From: Streptomyces triticagri
GTDB lineage: Bacteria > Actinomycetota > Actinomycetes > Streptomycetales > Streptomycetaceae
Assembly (NCBI RefSeq): GCF_003429565.1
Contig: NZ_QUAK01000005.1
Span: 1-64,000, forward strand
Reading direction: 5' to 3'
Length of the DNA: 64,000 nt
This document shows, in pieces, positions 61,920-64,000 of the stretch. The notes beneath the pieces are model-generated. The model saw only the letters and a list, made by a program, of their open reading frames with translations. It had not been told where the DNA came from and made no database searches. Made by a program: the position numbers and the translations under genes. The stretch's first letter is position 1. Each line of letters opens with the position of its first letter.

Positions 61920-63029
61920 GTGACTGCGAACTCCCCGTCCGCCGACGACATTCCGCCGGCCCGCCGCAGCGCCGCGCGCAGGCCGACGATGAAGGACATA
62001 GCCCGGCGGGCCGGAGTCTCGGAGAGCGCCGTCTCCTTCGCGCTCAACGACCGGCCGGGCGTCTCCGAGGTCACCCGCGACCGAATCCGCCGGGTGGCCG
62101 CGCAGTTGGGCTGGCACCCGAGCACCGCGGCGCGGGCCCTGTCCGGCGAGGGATCGGCCACCGTCGGACTCGTGGTGGCCAGGCCGGCACAGACCCTCGG
62201 TGTGGACTCGTTCTTCCTGCAGCTGATCTCCGGCATCCAGGAAGTGCTCGCCGATCGCCGCCTCGGCCTGCTCTTCCAGGTGGTGGACGACGTGCCCGCC
62301 GAATGCGCGGTCTACCGGCGCTGGTGGGCCGAGCACCGGGTGGACGGCGTCCTGGTGGTCGATCCGCGCGTCGACGACCCGCGACCGGCGCTCCTCGCCG
62401 AACTCGGCCTGCCCGGCGTGGTCATCGGCGGACTCCCGGGCGACGAGACCCATGCCGGACTCTCCCAGATCCGCGCGGACGACATCGGCGCCATGTCCGC
62501 CGTCGTGGGCCGGCTGTACGAGCTCGGCCACCGCCGCATCGTGCACATCGCGGGCCTCGACTCGCTCACCCACACCGAGCGCCGCATCCGCACCCTGCGC
62601 GAGGAGGCCACCCGCCGCGGACTGACCGGCGCGCGCTCGGTCACCACGGACTACTCCGACACCGAGGGCGCCACGGTCACCCGCCGCGTACTGGAGGAGT
62701 CCGAGCCGCCCACTGCCCTGATCTACGACAACGACGTGATGGCCGCCGCCGGCGCCGCCGTCACCGCGGGCCTCGGCCTCGGCGTCCCCACCGACGTGTC
62801 CATCGTGTCCTGGGAGGACTCCGTGCTGTGCCGCATGGTCCACCCCTGGCTCACCGCACTCTCCCGGGACACCCTCGCCTTCGGCCGCCTCGCCGCCCAG
62901 GAGCTCACCGCCCTGCTCGACGGCGGGCCGGAGCGCACCGCCCGGATGCCGCTGCCGACCCTGATCGAGCGGGAGAGCACGGGAGTGCCCGCACGGAACG
63001 TCACCGGCCCCGGGCCGCGGTCACGGTGA
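61920..63029 (+). CDS. LacI-family repressor of the mannoside locus
   Basis: 369 residues from a GTG at 61920 (GGGGAAAGG upstream). The LacI helix-turn-helix reads TMKDIARRAGVSESAVSFALNDRPGVSEVTRDRIRRVAAQLGWHPS, with hinge helix ARALSGEGSATVGLV. The periplasmic-binding-like sensor domain (about 80-340) has DDIGAMSAVVGRLYELGHRRIVHIAG and PTALIYDNDVMAAAGAAV. Divergent from the sugar importer operon with two operators between, so it should repress uptake and hydrolysis until a mannoside-derived inducer binds. Its last 9 nt overlap the WYL gene antisense. Confidence 0.93.
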   Translation: MTANSPSADDIPPARRSAARRPTMKDIARRAGVSESAVSFALNDRPGVSEVTRDRIRRVAAQLGWHPSTAARALSGEGSATVGLVVARPAQTLGVDSFFLQLISGIQEVLADRRLGLLFQVVDDVPAECAVYRRWWAEHRVDGVLVVDPRVDDPRPALLAELGLPGVVIGGLPGDETHAGLSQIRADDIGAMSAVVGRLYELGHRRIVHIAGLDSLTHTERRIRTLREEATRRGLTGARSVTTDYSDTEGATVTRRVLEESEPPTALIYDNDVMAAAGAAVTAGLGLGVPTDVSIVSWEDSVLCRMVHPWLTALSRDTLAFGRLAAQELTALLDGGPERTARMPLPTLIERESTGVPARNVTGPGPRSR

Positions 63030-63995
63030 CTCCTCGTAGCGGGCGGCGATCGCGGCTGCCCGCTCACGCAAGGACGTACGCAGCCACTCGGGCGCCAGCA
63101 CCTCCGCGTCCGTGCCCAGCTGCCACAGCGCCCACACGGCATGCCGCCGGTCCTGGAAGCTCGCCTCGACGCACAACAGTCCGTCCGCACCGGCGACTTC
63201 GGCGCGGACGGCCAGCGCCGTGCCGACCAGCTCAGCGCGCCGCTCCGCCGCCACCCGTATCTGCACGGTGACTTGCTCGCCCCCGGTCCGGAATCGCGTG
63301 CTGCGCTCCTGCCACAGCCGCTCCAGATCGACCCGTTCCGCACGCTGCGCCGGCTCGGCGGCCTCTTCGGCGGCCAGGATGCGCGCAAGCCGGTAGGTGC
63401 GGTCCGCACCCGACCTCGTGGCCAGCAAGTAGCCCTGCCCGCGGACCGTGACCAGGCCGATCGGATCGACGGTGCGCCACTTCGGGGTCCGGTCCACGGC
63501 CGCGTAGTGGATGCGCAGCCGGTGCCCGGCGAACACCGCGCGCCGGACCTCGGCCACGACAGCGTGCGGCAGCTCCTCGGCCGGCTCCCGACGCGCGAGC
63601 AGATCGGTGTCCGGGTCGATGAGCAGACGCCGGGCCGCGTCGGCGGCGACGTCCCGGTAGCTCGCGGGCAGGGCGTCGACCACCTTGAGCATGGCCGAGG
63701 CCAGTGCCGATCCCAGGCCGAACGCCTGCGCGCCGCGGCGTGATCCGGCGACGAGCAGCGCAAGCGCCTCCTCGTGGTTGAGCCCGGTGAGTTCGGTACG
63801 GAAACCCGGCAGCAGGGCGAATCCGCCGTGCCGGCCACGCTCCGCGTACACCGGCACTCCCGCCGCGGACAGCGCCTCGACGTCGCGCAGCACGGTGCGG
63901 GTGGACACCTCGAGTTCGCGGGCGAGCGCGGTCGCGGACAGCCGGCCGTACTGCCGAAGGAGCAGGACCAGTGACACCAGGCGGTCGGCGCGCAT
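63021..63995 (-). CDS. HTH-WYL domain transcriptional regulator
   Basis: 324 residues from the ATG at 63995. The N-terminal winged helix is MRADRLVSLVLLLRQYGRLSATALARELEVSTRTVLRDVEALSAAGVPVYAERG. The WYL part (about 145-215) has LRIHYAAVDRTPKWRTVDPIGLVTVRGQGYLLATRSGADRTYRLARI, and the WCX extension closes it (QDRRHAVWALWQLG). WYL proteins sense single-stranded DNA, nucleotides or other ligands; PafB and PafC belong to the same superfamily, but this gene is not clearly either. No target gene is visible within the window, so its regulated neighbour probably lies to the right. Confidence 0.9.
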   Translation of the reverse strand: MRADRLVSLVLLLRQYGRLSATALARELEVSTRTVLRDVEALSAAGVPVYAERGRHGGFALLPGFRTELTGLNHEEALALLVAGSRRGAQAFGLGSALASAMLKVVDALPASYRDVAADAARRLLIDPDTDLLARREPAEELPHAVVAEVRRAVFAGHRLRIHYAAVDRTPKWRTVDPIGLVTVRGQGYLLATRSGADRTYRLARILAAEEAAEPAQRAERVDLERLWQERSTRFRTGGEQVTVQIRVAAERRAELVGTALAVRAEVAGADGLLCVEASFQDRRHAVWALWQLGTDAEVLAPEWLRTSLRERAAAIAARYEESP

Positions 63996-64000
63996 GCCCG

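Noticed and set aside
63021-63995. Calling the WYL regulator PafB or PafC
   Set aside because: It shares the HTH-WYL architecture, but it is a lone gene without the proteasome/Pup neighbourhood typical of pafBC; many Streptomyces WYL regulators look like this.

Overview
The window is a GC-rich actinobacterial chromosome segment, almost certainly Streptomyces or a close relative. The evidence is extreme third-position GC, frequent GTG and TTG starts, 4-bp ATGA/GTGA gene overlaps, many one-component regulators, and arg, met and cob gene orders typical of Streptomyces. I found no tRNA, rRNA, CRISPR array, insertion sequence or intact prophage, so this reads as chromosome (core in the first half, more accessory in the second) and not a mobile element.

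Layout. 1-5.4 kb: a truncated zinc-ribbon protein, an aminoglycoside-phosphotransferase-like kinase, two small proteins, a membrane Ser/Thr kinase, a MOSC protein and a SpoU-type RNA methyltransferase. 5.4-15 kb: cobalamin/siroheme genes on the minus strand: cysG/cobA, a giant BluB-CobT fusion with about 1550 residues of low-complexity N-terminus, and cobL. 15-19 kb: a GNAT gene, then metNIQ (methionine ABC importer) preceded by a 28-codon Cys/Met-containing leader peptide. 19-26.6 kb: HAD phosphatase, a pair of membrane proteins, a sigma factor/GNAT pair, glycerophosphodiesterase, acyltransferase, and a TetR/MFS efflux pair with a clear operator. 26.6-33.2 kb: arginine biosynthesis argC-argJ-argB-argD-argR, with argH under its own promoter. 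Chained 4-bp overlaps (argJ-argB-argD) and ArgR-type operator DNA support an ArgR-controlled regulon.

33.5-53.6 kb is more accessory: VOC and DHFR-like enzymes, a stand-alone von Willebrand A protein, two TetR systems with double operators, RidA, an MFS/CGNR-regulator pair, a histidine-phosphatase fold lacking its catalytic histidines, a MocR regulator whose start codon overlaps that of a divergent DMT exporter, a secreted glycosidase, 3-hydroxybutyryl-CoA dehydrogenase, NUDIX, and an NsdA-like TPR regulator. 53.9-63 kb: an alpha-mannoside uptake locus (sugar-binding lipoprotein, two permeases, a GH5-like enzyme, GH38 alpha-mannosidase) divergent from a LacI regulator, with two operator sites between them. 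A WYL-domain regulator closes the window.

The observation I rate highest is a promoter motif matching the actinobacterial RecA-NDp/PafBC DNA-damage promoter (TTGTCRGTG-N8-TANNNT). It lies upstream of three genes (MOSC, a zinc-knuckle protein, the vWA protein) and, in weaker form, a fourth. Two of these sites sit 6 nt from the start codon, which predicts leaderless damage-inducible transcripts. Also notable are the giant disordered extension of BluB-CobT, a 38-bp perfect palindrome with a second hairpin between cobT and cysG, and the Cys-rich leader of metNIQ. All calls come from reading the sequence; no database search was run.
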